From positions 189,770 to 253,769 of the forward strand of contig CAWHCT010000018.1 of assembly GCA_963827785.1 (NCBI GenBank): a stretch of 64,000 nt of DNA, in the 5' to 3' direction. A model generated the notes under the pieces. The model was not told the DNA's origin. It saw nothing but the letters and a program-made list of their open reading frames with translations, and made no database searches. Position 1 is the stretch's first letter; every line of letters starts with the position of its first letter. The DNA is from Site-B1 sp963827785 (GTDB lineage: Bacteria; Bacteroidota; Bacteroidia; Flavobacteriales; Flavobacteriaceae). Below are positions 29,412 through 38,339 of this stretch, in pieces. Position numbers and translations under genes: made by a program.

Positions 29412-30379
29412 TGGTCATCAGAATTATACCAGTTAAAATTAAGGACGAAATAACTGCCAAATATACTTGGGAGTACAAAATTCAGCAACCACATAATTGT
29501 AATTATGGTTAAAATAGTTAATTCATTCACTTGCACAAAGGAAAACAGATAGACTGCAACACTGCCTTTTATTATAACATCAAAAATAAAAACAGATGGT
29601 ATTATAGAGGATAAAAGATACATGCTAGTTATAACCACCATGGCATCTGTGTAAGTGAGATTGACACCAAAAATGCATAATAGAAAGTAGAATTGGAATG
29701 AAAAGGCCAAATAGCGAATTACGGAATAAAGGATATTTAAAATGTGAATTCTTACAGAAATTTCTCGAATGTATTCCTTGATTCTCTTTAAAGAAAATCC
29801 TTTAATTTTAAATCGATCTTGTTGGAAGCCTAATATTGTAAATCCAATTAAGATTACTGCAACTAACAGAAGTCTTGATAATTTATAAAACGAGATATCT
29901 ATGTCATATTTGTTGTAAAAAATCAAAAACCCAACGATTCCCAAAATAGTAGTGACCGCCATTTGGGCCATATTCCCAAGTAGATTTAATAATAAAATTC
30001 GTTTTCTAAACTGCTTTGCGAAATAAATGGCTTTTGCTCCATATTCGCCAATTCTATTTGGTGTGAAAAGTGAAGCGGTTAAAGCACCTAAACTTTGTTC
30101 AACAGATTCCTTCAGATCTATTTTTTTTACGAAAGACACTAAATTTCGCCATTTGACAATTTCAAAAAACCAATTGAAAAAAGTCAAAAAAAGTATAAAA
30201 ACTAGATTTTTTGGGCTAAAAACGTCATTTTTTGATAAAAAATCAATGAAAATTAAAAAATCCAGTTGATCATTATTGGTGAGTTTGTGGTAGATAAAAT
30301 AAAAGGCTCCTGTTACAATACTTAATTTAATAAGGACAAAAAAGAATTGTTTAGTTTTGTAAGATAGGGTCCCAATCAT
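29408..30379 (-). CDS. lysylphosphatidylglycerol synthase TM-type (YbhN-like) membrane protein
   Basis: I take the ATG at 30379 (MIGTLSYKTKQFFFV); a TTG further up adds ten residues. The protein has 323 aa with seven or eight membrane segments and the LPG_synthase_TM signature region (SLGALTASLFTPNRIGEYGAK, residues about 90-110). The soluble aminoacyl-transferase domain of MprF is absent, so this is the stand-alone flippase-like part. Coupled by a 4-bp ATGA overlap to a GT2 glycosyltransferase, it may move a lipid-linked sugar or glycolipid made by that enzyme. That link is inference from context. Confidence 0.8.
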   Translation of the reverse strand: MIGTLSYKTKQFFFVLIKLSIVTGAFYFIYHKLTNNDQLDFLIFIDFLSKNDVFSPKNLVFILFLTFFNWFFEIVKWRNLVSFVKKIDLKESVEQSLGALTASLFTPNRIGEYGAKAIYFAKQFRKRILLLNLLGNMAQMAVTTILGIVGFLIFYNKYDIDISFYKLSRLLLVAVILIGFTILGFQQDRFKIKGFSLKRIKEYIREISVRIHILNILYSVIRYLAFSFQFYFLLCIFGVNLTYTDAMVVITSMYLLSSIIPSVFIFDVIIKGSVAVYLFSFVQVNELTILTIITIMWLLNFVLPSIFGSYFVLNFNWYNSDDQ

Positions 30380-30428
30380 TATCAAATTAATTAAGTCTGG
30401 CGCCCACAAATTAAAACATTATTGCTAC

Positions 30429-31073
30429 ATGAACGAATCTTTTATAAAATTAAAGCACATCTTAATTTTAGTATTTGTTGGTTTCATCTTTAACCTAAAT
30501 TATGGGCAACGTGATATCAATAAATGGAAGACTCAAATAGCTTTTGGTTTTAATTATCCGGATGTTGATGGTTTTGTTAAAGGATATGAAGCAAAACCTT
30601 TGAATTTTCCGACAATTAATTTAGGTGTTCAGCATATGTTTAGAAGAAATTTGGGAGCTAAATTAGATTTCGGCTACAATAGATTCTCAAATGTCAATGG
30701 TTCACCGGAATTTAAGACAAATTATACAAGGATAAACGCTCAATTGGTTTATAATGTCGCAAATGAACTACGATTTTTACCGCCATCTATAGGTATTATG
30801 GGCCATATAGGTCCGGGGTTAAGTTTTATTAAACCATTAGGTAATTATGGAGACAATAAACACTCTTTTTTTAATACCTTGGCTGGACTGGAATTACATT
30901 ACAGGGTTGCCGAAACTGTTTCGGTCTTTACCGATGCATCTTATGTAATTAACTTTTCCAAGGATAAAACATATAATCCAATATCTGAAGGGTATGGGAC
31001 GTTTAATAATAACTTGTTTACCATTACATTGGGCGTATCAGTATCATTAAGCGGTTGTCAATATTGTGACTAA
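30429..31073 (+). CDS. outer-membrane beta-barrel protein, unknown
   Basis: The 214-aa protein starts with a signal peptide (ILILVFVGFIFNLNYGQ) and then shows regular amphipathic strands of an eight-strand-type barrel (KTQIAFGFNYP, NLGAKLDFGYNRFSN, TRINAQLVYNV, PSIGIMGHIGPGLSFI, TVSVFTDASYVINFS, NLFTITLGVSVSL). It resembles the N-terminal barrels of flavobacterial OmpA-like proteins but lacks the OmpA peptidoglycan-binding domain. Its stop overlaps the ruvC start (TAATG). It is divergent from the flippase gene. Confidence 0.7.
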   Translation: MNESFIKLKHILILVFVGFIFNLNYGQRDINKWKTQIAFGFNYPDVDGFVKGYEAKPLNFPTINLGVQHMFRRNLGAKLDFGYNRFSNVNGSPEFKTNYTRINAQLVYNVANELRFLPPSIGIMGHIGPGLSFIKPLGNYGDNKHSFFNTLAGLELHYRVAETVSVFTDASYVINFSKDKTYNPISEGYGTFNNNLFTITLGVSVSLSGCQYCD

Positions 31074-31624
31074 TGAATAAAGAAAAAATCATTTTGGGAA
31101 TTGATCCGGGAACCACCATTATGGGTTTTGGGTTAATAAAAGTGATCAATAAAAACATGTCTTTTATTCAGCTTAACGAATTAAATCTTAAAAAGTATGA
31201 TGATCATTACCTCAAGTTAAAGCTTATTTTTGAACGAACCATCGAATTAATAGATACCCATCACCCGGATGAAATTGCCATCGAAGCCCCTTTTTATGGT
31301 AAAAATGTCCAGAGTATGCTTAAACTTGGCCGAGCTCAGGGAGTTGCAATGGCAGCAGGATTAAGCAGGCAAATACCAATTACAGAATATCTGCCTAAAA
31401 AGATCAAGATGGCCATAACAGGTAATGGTAACGCCAGCAAGGAGCAGGTTGCCAAAATGCTTCAGAGTTTACTTAATTTGAAAAGTTTGCCAAAAAATCT
31501 GGATGCAACCGATGGATTGGCAGCAGCAGTTTGCCATTTTTATAATTCGGGTAAGATCACGGGAGATAAAAATTATTCAGGATGGTCAAGTTTTGTTAAG
31601 CAGAACGAAGATAAGATTAGGTAG
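31073..31624 (+). CDS. ruvC: crossover junction endodeoxyribonuclease RuvC
   Basis: The 183-aa protein is the Holliday-junction resolvase that cuts four-way junctions together with RuvAB in recombination repair. The four acidic catalytic residues are visible: D11 in LGIDPGTTIMGFG, a Glu near residue 70 in IAIEAPFYGKNVQS, and D144 and D147 in LDATDGLAAAVCH. Length and spacing are typical. It overlaps the upstream outer-membrane protein gene by 1 bp. Confidence 0.96.
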   Translation: MNKEKIILGIDPGTTIMGFGLIKVINKNMSFIQLNELNLKKYDDHYLKLKLIFERTIELIDTHHPDEIAIEAPFYGKNVQSMLKLGRAQGVAMAAGLSRQIPITEYLPKKIKMAITGNGNASKEQVAKMLQSLLNLKSLPKNLDATDGLAAAVCHFYNSGKITGDKNYSGWSSFVKQNEDKIR

Positions 31625-31745
31625 GCAGTTTACAGTTGCAGTATTCAGTAATAATGAGTTGAAGTTTAAATTTTAAGAGATTTATAATAATATTTGTTAG
31701 TTATTTAGAATATTAAAAAAACTGCCAACTGCGACTGAACACTAA
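31625..31745. repeat. short inverted repeat between ruvC and hemW
   Basis: ggcagtttacagttgcagt near the start and aaactgccaactgcgactg near the end are imperfect inverted copies. This cagt/actgc type of repeat is common between genes in flavobacteria. No gene is visible here. Confidence 0.45.
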
Positions 31746-32870
31746 ATGAGCGGAATCTATATACATATACCTTTTTGCAAGCAGGCTTGTCATTATTGCG
31801 ACTTTCATTTTTCGACTTCACTTAAGAAGAAAGATGACATGCTTTCATCATTAAAAACTGAATTGAATTTACGAAAACATGAGCTAGATGATCAAATAGT
31901 AGAAACGATCTATTTTGGGGGAGGAACGCCAAGTTTGTTGTCGGCGGACGAATTAAGAATGTTGATTGATGAGGTTCATAAGAATTACTCAGTTATAGAA
32001 TATCCGGAAATCACTCTTGAAGCAAATCCGGATGATTTAGGTAAAGAACAAATCATCAAACTGGCAAATACTCAAATCAACAGATTAAGTATTGGCATTC
32101 AGTCTTTTTTTGAAGATGATTTAAAAAGTATGAATCGGGCGCATTCGGCTATAGAAGCCAAGGAATGTTTGGAAAATGCAACGAAATACTTTGACAATAT
32201 AACTATAGATCTTATTTATGGAATTCCGAATATGAGCCGAGAAAAATGGAAGAAGAATTTAAGAACTGCTTTTAGTTTTGGTGTACCACATATTTCAAGT
32301 TATGCCTTAACGGTTGAGGCAAAAACAGCTCTCGATACTTTTATTAAGCGTGGTAAATATCCGCCTATAGATGATGAGTTAGCCTTGAAGCATTTTGATC
32401 TACTTGTTAGTGAAACTGAAACGAAGGGCTTTGTACATTACGAAATATCTAACTTTGGGAAACCGGATTTTTTCTCCAAGCATAACACAAGTTATTGGCA
32501 AGGGAAACCTTATTTAGGAATTGGACCTTCAGCACATTCATTTAATGGTATTCAACGAAGTTGGAATGTATCTAATAATTCTAAATATATTCAATTTATA
32601 AAGAAATATAAACTTCCATCAAAAATTGAAGAATTATCTAAAAAAGACAGGTTTAATGAATATGTTATGACAGGTTTAAGAACCGTTTGGGGAGTCTCGT
32701 TAGATACAATTGAAAATGAATTTGGATGGGAGTACAAAGAAAGTCTGGAAAAATCATCTGAGAAATTTATAAATGATGGATTGCTTTTTAAAGAAACCCA
32801 AATTTTAAAAACAACCAAAAGGGGAAAATTTTTAGCAGATGGAATAGCCTCTGATTTATTTATGATTTAA
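31746..32870 (+). CDS. hemW: radical SAM heme chaperone HemW
   Basis: The 374-aa protein starts with the radical SAM cluster motif C11-x3-C15-x2-C18 (IPFCKQACHYCDFHF), then GGGTPSLL and the HemN/HemW-typical NPDDL and RLSIGIQSFFEDDL, and the C-terminal HemN_C domain (FNEYVMTGLRTVWGVSL). The length and the lack of the HemN N-terminal extension point to HemW, which binds heme and passes it to respiratory targets, not to coproporphyrinogen dehydrogenase HemN. Older annotation often calls it coproporphyrinogen III oxidase. Confidence 0.93.
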   Translation: MSGIYIHIPFCKQACHYCDFHFSTSLKKKDDMLSSLKTELNLRKHELDDQIVETIYFGGGTPSLLSADELRMLIDEVHKNYSVIEYPEITLEANPDDLGKEQIIKLANTQINRLSIGIQSFFEDDLKSMNRAHSAIEAKECLENATKYFDNITIDLIYGIPNMSREKWKKNLRTAFSFGVPHISSYALTVEAKTALDTFIKRGKYPPIDDELALKHFDLLVSETETKGFVHYEISNFGKPDFFSKHNTSYWQGKPYLGIGPSAHSFNGIQRSWNVSNNSKYIQFIKKYKLPSKIEELSKKDRFNEYVMTGLRTVWGVSLDTIENEFGWEYKESLEKSSEKFINDGLLFKETQILKTTKRGKFLADGIASDLFMI

Positions 32871-32883
32871 TTATCTTTGAGCT

Positions 32884-33633
32884 ATGATCGCATCAATAAA
32901 ACTTAATAGTAAAGCATATCAATTCGATTTATCTAAACCTATAGATATTTCCATTCCGTTAAAAGCTTCAAAATCCAATGTAAATGCATGGTACATAAAA
33001 GAACCTAGAATTGAACCCGAGGAATTTGAGGGATTTACTGCGGCTGTTGCTGAAGGGGCATCCATTAATTTCAATAATATTTTTTTTAATCCACATGGTC
33101 ATGGAACCCATACAGAGTGTGTTGGACACATCACAGAAAAAGTGCATTCTGTAAATAAGAATTTGAACCAGTATTTCTTTTTAGCTGAACTTATAACTGT
33201 TGCTCCAACAATTCAAGATGGGGATTTTGTGATCTCTAAAAAGCAATTGCAATTTGCATTAGGCAACAAAAAAAGAGATGCCATAGTTATAAGAACTCTG
33301 CCAAATACCAGGGAAAAGCTATCCAAACAATATTCTTATTCTAATCCACCATATTTATTGGAAGAGGCAGCTATTTATTTAAAAGAAAAAGAAATTAAAC
33401 ATTTGCTTATTGACCTGCCAAGTGTGGATAGAGAGAAAGATGAAGGTGTGTTATTGGCTCATAATGCCTTTTGGAATACTAGAGGCAAACTCCGTTTAGA
33501 CGCGACCATAACAGAGTTGATCTTTGTGCCTAATAATGTGGATGACGGAAGCTATTTACTGGATATTCAAATGGCTCCTTTTGAAAATGATGCTTCGCCA
33601 AGCAGACCTGTTTTATATAAATTAGAAGATTAG
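32884..33633 (+). CDS. cyclase family protein (KynB-like metal hydrolase)
   Basis: The 249-aa protein belongs to the cyclase/kynurenine formamidase-like family. The metal-binding motif appears as HGHGTHTECVGHI (residues about 77-89), followed by a second conserved stretch HNAFWNTRG near residue 195. Members hydrolyse amide or lactam bonds with zinc or manganese; KynB cuts N-formylkynurenine. No other kynurenine-pathway gene is near, so the substrate is open. It lies 13 bp after hemW and 5 bp before a DUF4230 gene, so it is in an operon. Confidence 0.85.
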   Translation: MIASIKLNSKAYQFDLSKPIDISIPLKASKSNVNAWYIKEPRIEPEEFEGFTAAVAEGASINFNNIFFNPHGHGTHTECVGHITEKVHSVNKNLNQYFFLAELITVAPTIQDGDFVISKKQLQFALGNKKRDAIVIRTLPNTREKLSKQYSYSNPPYLLEEAAIYLKEKEIKHLLIDLPSVDREKDEGVLLAHNAFWNTRGKLRLDATITELIFVPNNVDDGSYLLDIQMAPFENDASPSRPVLYKLED

Positions 33634-33638
33634 TTACT

Positions 33639-34247
33639 ATGGAAGCCTTTCTAGGAATAATTATTGGCGTTTTAGTAAGTTTGGGCGTTGTTACATATTT
33701 TAGGTCCATCAAAAAGAAGCAACTGGTAAATTCGCAGTCAATTTTATTGCTAGATAAAATTAAAACGGTATGCAAGTTTATTACGGTAGAAGGAGATTTT
33801 GCTGAGATCTATCATTATGAGGATGTCAAAGAGCGCTTTTTAAAATTGGTTATCAGTAAAAAGAAAGCTTTGGTGGTTATCAATGCCAAGGCCCATGTCG
33901 GATATGATCTGTCAAAAATTGAATTGGAAGCGGATAAGGATAATAAAAAGATTGTGCTGAAACATTTTCCACAACCTGAGGTGTTATCAATTGAAACCGA
34001 TTTAAATTATTATGACAAGAAAGAAGGCTATTTCAACAAGTTCGAAGCATCAAGTTTGACAGAATTAAATAAGGAAGCAAAAAAACACATTCAGGAAAAA
34101 ATACCGGAGAGTGGTTTGATCCAAATTGCACAAAAGGAAGCTTTGGAAACCATATTATTGATTGAAACCATTGTTGAGACCATTGGCTGGAAATTGGATT
34201 ATTCTGCTCTAAAAATTGAAAGTGAGATACCTAAAAAACTAAAATGA
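33639..34247 (+). CDS. DUF4230 family protein
   Basis: The 202-aa protein has one N-terminal membrane helix (AFLGIIIGVLVSLGVVTYF) and then the DUF4230 domain with its typical KTVCKFITVEGDFAEIYHY and AHVGYDLSKIELEAD segments. It is predicted to be anchored in the inner membrane with the domain outside. The function of the family is unknown. Its stop overlaps the start of the next gene by 4 bp (ATGA). Confidence 0.88.
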   Translation: MEAFLGIIIGVLVSLGVVTYFRSIKKKQLVNSQSILLLDKIKTVCKFITVEGDFAEIYHYEDVKERFLKLVISKKKALVVINAKAHVGYDLSKIELEADKDNKKIVLKHFPQPEVLSIETDLNYYDKKEGYFNKFEASSLTELNKEAKKHIQEKIPESGLIQIAQKEALETILLIETIVETIGWKLDYSALKIESEIPKKLK

Positions 34248-34603
34248 ACATAGAACAGCTTCAGGACTATTGTTTGGCTAAAAACAAATCTTCTGCGGAG
34301 TTCCCGTTTGATGAACAGACCCTTGTTTTTAAAGTATTAGGTAAGATGTTTGTCATTGCACCTCTCGATAAATGGGAAAAAGGAGAAGCTTCCATCACCC
34401 TAAAATGTGATCCTGACTATACAATAGAATTAAGAGAAAAATATGCCAGCGTATATCCAGGTCCTTATGTAAGTAATAAGCATTGGAATAGTATTGATAT
34501 ATATAAAGGTGAATTAGATCCAAAATTTATTCTGGAGCTAATAGACCATAGTTATGATATGGTTGTTAAAGGCATGACAAAAAAACTTCGGAGCCAATTG
34601 TGA
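34244..34603 (+). CDS. MmcQ/YjbR family DNA-binding-like protein
   Basis: The 119-aa protein matches the YjbR/MmcQ family (CyaY-like fold): KSSAEFPFDEQTLVFKVLGKMFVIAPL at the start, KCDPDYTIELREKYASVYPGPYVS in the middle, and HWNSIDIYKGELD near the end. Members are small and soluble; some bind double-stranded DNA. It is translationally coupled to the DUF4230 gene by a 4-bp overlap. Confidence 0.9.
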   Translation: MNIEQLQDYCLAKNKSSAEFPFDEQTLVFKVLGKMFVIAPLDKWEKGEASITLKCDPDYTIELREKYASVYPGPYVSNKHWNSIDIYKGELDPKFILELIDHSYDMVVKGMTKKLRSQL

Positions 34604-34816
34604 TTTGGTTTCTTTATTTACAATTAAGAATAATGTGAGTTTGTAAGTAATCTTTTCGCACAAAAAACTACGAGCCATTGTATTACATTTTTTTGTATAT
34701 TACATTGCTTCTTATCGAAAAAACTATTCCCATAGTTAAATTATTTATTGACATTCATAGCAAATTTTAATTTGTATTTATTAACCAATTATATACTAAT
34801 TTAAAATTTGAAAATT

Positions 34817-35635
34817 ATGAAAACAACCAACCGATTGAGTATTGTAGTCTTTACAATGCTATTGCTATTTAGCACCACAATTTTTGCTCAAGATGAAGCC
34901 ACACGTCCAATGTACGTTGTTGCCACAACTTTGTATTGGAATATGGATAATGATGAACCAGGAGACTGGATGGCTATTGAAAAAGAGTATATGGATAAGG
35001 TGACCAAAAAAAATGAACACGTTATGAGTGGTAGATTCTACACTCATTTGATGACAGAGAATAGCACAGAATTAATGTATGTGCAGACATTTGCTAACTG
35101 GGAGGATATTGACAAAGCAGGAGATAGGGATGCAGAATTGGAAAAAGAAGCATGGCCAGATGAAGCGAAAAGAGAAGCATTTTTAAACTCTCGAAATGCA
35201 TTTTATTCAAGACAACATTCAGATGAGATCTATGCAACAATGTCAGGAGCTAAAGATATGGCTGAGGCACCCACAAAAGATATGATCTTATATTTAAGAA
35301 AAAGCCATTTTGCATTCCCAAAAGATGGAACAAATAAAGAATTCAATGAATTAAGAAAAGAATACGCAGACAATGTGCTTTATAAGAATGATTATATAAA
35401 AGGTTATTATCCAAACAGGCATTTTTGGGGAACTGATGGAACCGAGTATGTTGAAGCTTTTATGTTGGATTCCATGGATGATCTTGATGATATGCTTGCA
35501 AAAAACGGAGAATTATTCACAGCTCATTGGGCAGATGAAGCTTCAAGAAAAGAATATTGGGATAAGTCAAGCAAATATTTCACAGGAGTTCATGGCGATT
35601 ATCTATACACAATGGTGCATGGGATTTCTGAATAG
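34817..35635 (+). CDS. secreted protein of two repeated ferredoxin-like halves, unknown
   Basis: Starting at the ATG at 34817 (a TTG nine bases earlier is less likely), the product has 272 aa with a signal peptide ending TTIFAQ. The mature protein has two halves of about 110 residues that follow the same plan: a YVVATTLYWNM / ILYLRKSHFAF strand, a helix with KEYMDKVTK / KEYADNVLY, then GRFYTHLM / GYYPNRHFWG, then MYVQTFANWEDIDKA / VEAFMLDSMDDLDDM and a final WPDEAKREAF / WADEASRKEYW. This suggests an internal duplication of a dimeric alpha/beta-barrel (ferredoxin-like) domain. The function is unknown; the location is periplasmic or extracellular. A terminator follows. Confidence 0.75.
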   Translation: MKTTNRLSIVVFTMLLLFSTTIFAQDEATRPMYVVATTLYWNMDNDEPGDWMAIEKEYMDKVTKKNEHVMSGRFYTHLMTENSTELMYVQTFANWEDIDKAGDRDAELEKEAWPDEAKREAFLNSRNAFYSRQHSDEIYATMSGAKDMAEAPTKDMILYLRKSHFAFPKDGTNKEFNELRKEYADNVLYKNDYIKGYYPNRHFWGTDGTEYVEAFMLDSMDDLDDMLAKNGELFTAHWADEASRKEYWDKSSKYFTGVHGDYLYTMVHGISE

Positions 35636-35656
35636 AAACTAAAATTACCGAAAAAT

Positions 35657-35687
35657 AAAAGGATGCTCGTAAGGCATCCTTTTTTTA
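35657..35687 (+). terminator. rho-independent terminator
   Basis: aaaaggatgc pairs with gcatcctttt around a 7-nt loop, followed by T-rich sequence. It lies 22 bp after the secreted two-domain protein. Confidence 0.85.
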
Positions 35688-35758
35688 TAAATTTTATTCC
35701 GAAATAATTAACTAATTTCATTCAAAGAATTACTTTTATGTGATTATAAATTTCAATT

Positions 35759-36679
35759 ATGAGCATACAATGGAAAGGCATTATGCCTGCAGTAACTACT
35801 AAATTCACAGATAATGATACTTTAGATCTTAAAATGTTTGAAACCAATATCCAGGCGCAATTGGATGCTGGAGTTCATGGGATTGTTTTAGGAGGGACTC
35901 TTGGTGAAGCAAGCACTTTAGAAGAGCATGAGAAAAGGCTATTGACAACATCAACGGTTGAATTAGTTAAGGGTAAAGTTCCTGTATTGATGAATGTTGC
36001 TGAACAATCCACTAAAGGCGCTATAAAAGCCGCGCAGCAAGCCGAGGAAGATGGAGCAAAAGGGTTAATGATGTTGCCTCCAATGCGCTACAAAGCCGGA
36101 GACAGAGAAACGGTTGAGTATTTTAAGGCTGTAGCAAACAACACATCGTTACCAATTATGATTTACAACAATCCTGTTGATTACAAGATTGAAGTAACTC
36201 TGGATATGTTCGAAGAGCTTATTAAATGTAACAATATAGAAGCAGTGAAAGAATCTACAAGAGATACTACTAATGTTACGAGAATTAAAAACCGATTTGG
36301 AGAACGATTAAAGATTATGACTGGTGTAGACACAGTTGCTCTGGAAAGTTTACTTATGGGAGCAGATGGCTGGATCGCTGGCTTAGTATGCGCATTTCCA
36401 GCTGAAACAGTTGCTATTTACGAACTACAAAAAGTAGGAAAAATAAAAGAAGCAATAGACATTTATCGTTGGTTTTTACCATTGTTAGAGTTAGATATTA
36501 ACCCTAAATTAGTGCAGAATATTAAACTGGCAGAAGTTTATACAGGAATTGGAACCGAAAATGTCCGCGCCCCGCGTTTACCATTATTTGGAGATGAGCG
36601 TAAACGTGTGATTAAAATAATAGAAGACAGCTTAAAAACAAGGCCAACATTGCCAGATTATAAAAATTTGAATTTATGA
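35759..36679 (+). CDS. dihydrodipicolinate synthase family enzyme, probable pyrroline-4-hydroxy-2-carboxylate deaminase (HypD)
   Basis: The 306-aa protein is a class I aldolase-type TIM barrel of the DapA/NAL family, with the Schiff-base Lys at about residue 164 (IEAVKESTRD) and the GGTLGEASTLEEHEK phosphate/carboxylate loop near residue 45. Its place next to an aldehyde dehydrogenase, a proline-racemase-type epimerase and a FAD amino-acid oxidase makes it very likely the enzyme that converts 1-pyrroline-4-hydroxy-2-carboxylate to 2-oxoglutarate semialdehyde and ammonia. Its stop overlaps the next start by 4 bp (ATGA). It begins the pathway operon. Confidence 0.87.
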   Translation: MSIQWKGIMPAVTTKFTDNDTLDLKMFETNIQAQLDAGVHGIVLGGTLGEASTLEEHEKRLLTTSTVELVKGKVPVLMNVAEQSTKGAIKAAQQAEEDGAKGLMMLPPMRYKAGDRETVEYFKAVANNTSLPIMIYNNPVDYKIEVTLDMFEELIKCNNIEAVKESTRDTTNVTRIKNRFGERLKIMTGVDTVALESLLMGADGWIAGLVCAFPAETVAIYELQKVGKIKEAIDIYRWFLPLLELDINPKLVQNIKLAEVYTGIGTENVRAPRLPLFGDERKRVIKIIEDSLKTRPTLPDYKNLNL

Positions 36680-38259
36680 TAACAGGGAAAAATTACATTG
36701 GGAATCAGCTTTCTGCAAAAGGAAGTAAAACTTATAAAACATTCAATCCACAATTGAATCTTGAAAACGAACATGTTTTCTCCGAAGCAACTTCAGAGGA
36801 AATTGATGAAGCAGTTGCTTTAGCTTCTAAAGCTTTTAAAACATTCAGGAAAGTATCTGGAAAACAAAAATCAGCTTTTTTAAATGCGATTGCTGATGAA
36901 ATTTTAGCGTTGGATGATGAATTAGTTCAAGCCTATTGTTTAGAGACCGGATTACCGGAAGGTCGCGCCAAGGGTGAACGAGGGCGAACTATTTATCAGT
37001 TGCGTTCCTTTGCTGATTTGGTTGAAGAAGGTTCTTGGGTTGAAGCATCAATAGATACTGCAATTCCGGATAGAGAACCCATCCCAAAGCCAGATTTGAG
37101 AAAAATGATGGTACCTCTGGGTCCGGTTGTAGTGTTTGGAGCCAGTAATTTTCCATTAGCATATTCTACTGCTGGAGGCGATACTGCAGCAGCCTTGGCT
37201 GGAGGTTGTCCTGTTATTGTAAAATCCCATCCAATGCATGCTGGAACCGGAGAATTAGTAGCTTCTGCAATTGTAAAAGCGGCACAAAAATCAGGGATGC
37301 CAAATGGCGTTTTTTCTAATTTAAACAGTAGTGGAATTGAAGTTGGGCAACAACTTGTTAAACATTCCGGAGTTAAGGCAGTTGGGTTTACAGGTAGTAT
37401 TCGTGGTGGAAGAGCTTTATTCGATCTGGCAGCTCAACGAGAGGAACCAATCCCGGTTTTTGCGGAAATGGGAAGTGTGAATCCGGTTGTCATTTTACCT
37501 GAAGCTCTAAAATCTAATGGTGAAAGTTTGGCAAAAACATATGCCGGTTCCATTACTTTAGGAACAGGTCAATTCTGTACTAACCCAGGTTTATTATTGG
37601 GAATTAAAGGAGATGCGTTGAATAATTTTATTTCGATGTTATCTGATGAAATTGTAAAGATCGAGCCATCATGTATGTTACACCCAAACATTATTGGAGC
37701 ATACGAAAGTAACAAAGCAAGAGCTTTAGCCCAACCTGAATTAACTGTTGTAGCTGATTTTGAAACTGATGTGCAAACAAACTTTGCAAGACAAACAGTT
37801 ACAACTGTTCAAGGTAAAACCTTTTTAGAAAACACAACATTGCATCAGGAAGTATTTGGACCTTTTTCCATGGTTGTACAATGCCAAGATGCTGATCAAT
37901 TGGAGAAGATCATTTCAAAATTAGAAGGGCAGTTAACAGGTACCTTAATAGCTGATAAAGATGAAGCTTCTAATTATACAAAAGTGATTGACGCACTCCA
38001 AAACCGAGTAGGACGCATTATTTATAATGGAGTGCCAACAGGAGTGGAGGTTTGTCCATCCATGGTTCATGGCGGACCATATCCTGCTTCGACAGATAGT
38101 CGATTTACCGCAGTTGGAACAAGTTCCATAAATCGATGGGTAAGACCATTCAGTTATCAGGATTGGCCAAATGATCTATTGCCGGATGAATTAAAAGATG
38201 AAAATCCGTTGGGTATTTCAAGATTGGTAAATAATAAGTTGACAAAAAATAAAATATAA
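36676..38259 (+). CDS. aldehyde dehydrogenase, probable 2-oxoglutarate semialdehyde dehydrogenase
   Basis: The 527-aa protein is an NADP-type aldehyde dehydrogenase with FGASNFPLAYS (cofactor domain), the catalytic Glu in PVFAEMGSVNPV near residue 266 and the catalytic Cys in GTGQFCTNPGLL near residue 304. The length and the C-terminal SMVHGGPYPASTDSRFTAVGT are typical of the KGSADH III subgroup found in hydroxyproline clusters. It oxidises 2-oxoglutarate semialdehyde to 2-oxoglutarate, the last step of the pathway. It is coupled to the deaminase gene by a 4-bp overlap. Confidence 0.92.
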   Translation: MITGKNYIGNQLSAKGSKTYKTFNPQLNLENEHVFSEATSEEIDEAVALASKAFKTFRKVSGKQKSAFLNAIADEILALDDELVQAYCLETGLPEGRAKGERGRTIYQLRSFADLVEEGSWVEASIDTAIPDREPIPKPDLRKMMVPLGPVVVFGASNFPLAYSTAGGDTAAALAGGCPVIVKSHPMHAGTGELVASAIVKAAQKSGMPNGVFSNLNSSGIEVGQQLVKHSGVKAVGFTGSIRGGRALFDLAAQREEPIPVFAEMGSVNPVVILPEALKSNGESLAKTYAGSITLGTGQFCTNPGLLLGIKGDALNNFISMLSDEIVKIEPSCMLHPNIIGAYESNKARALAQPELTVVADFETDVQTNFARQTVTTVQGKTFLENTTLHQEVFGPFSMVVQCQDADQLEKIISKLEGQLTGTLIADKDEASNYTKVIDALQNRVGRIIYNGVPTGVEVCPSMVHGGPYPASTDSRFTAVGTSSINRWVRPFSYQDWPNDLLPDELKDENPLGISRLVNNKLTKNKI

Positions 38260-38328
38260 CACCCATCTAAATCTTCCCTTCAGGGAAGACTTAATAAATT
38301 CCCTCCTTGAGTAGGGTAAGGGTGGTGT
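38260..38328. repeat. GC-rich hairpin repeat before the DUF559 gene
   Basis: Right after the dehydrogenase stop there is a hairpin cttccc-ttca-gggaag at 38273-38288 and then a ccctcc...agggtaagggtggtgt motif. This is richer in G and C than its surroundings. Similar ccctaaccct / agggtgaggg sequences are known next to DUF559 genes in many bacteria, which suggests that such genes travel with this repeat. Confidence 0.5.
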
Positions 38329-38339
38329 AAAAATTATAC

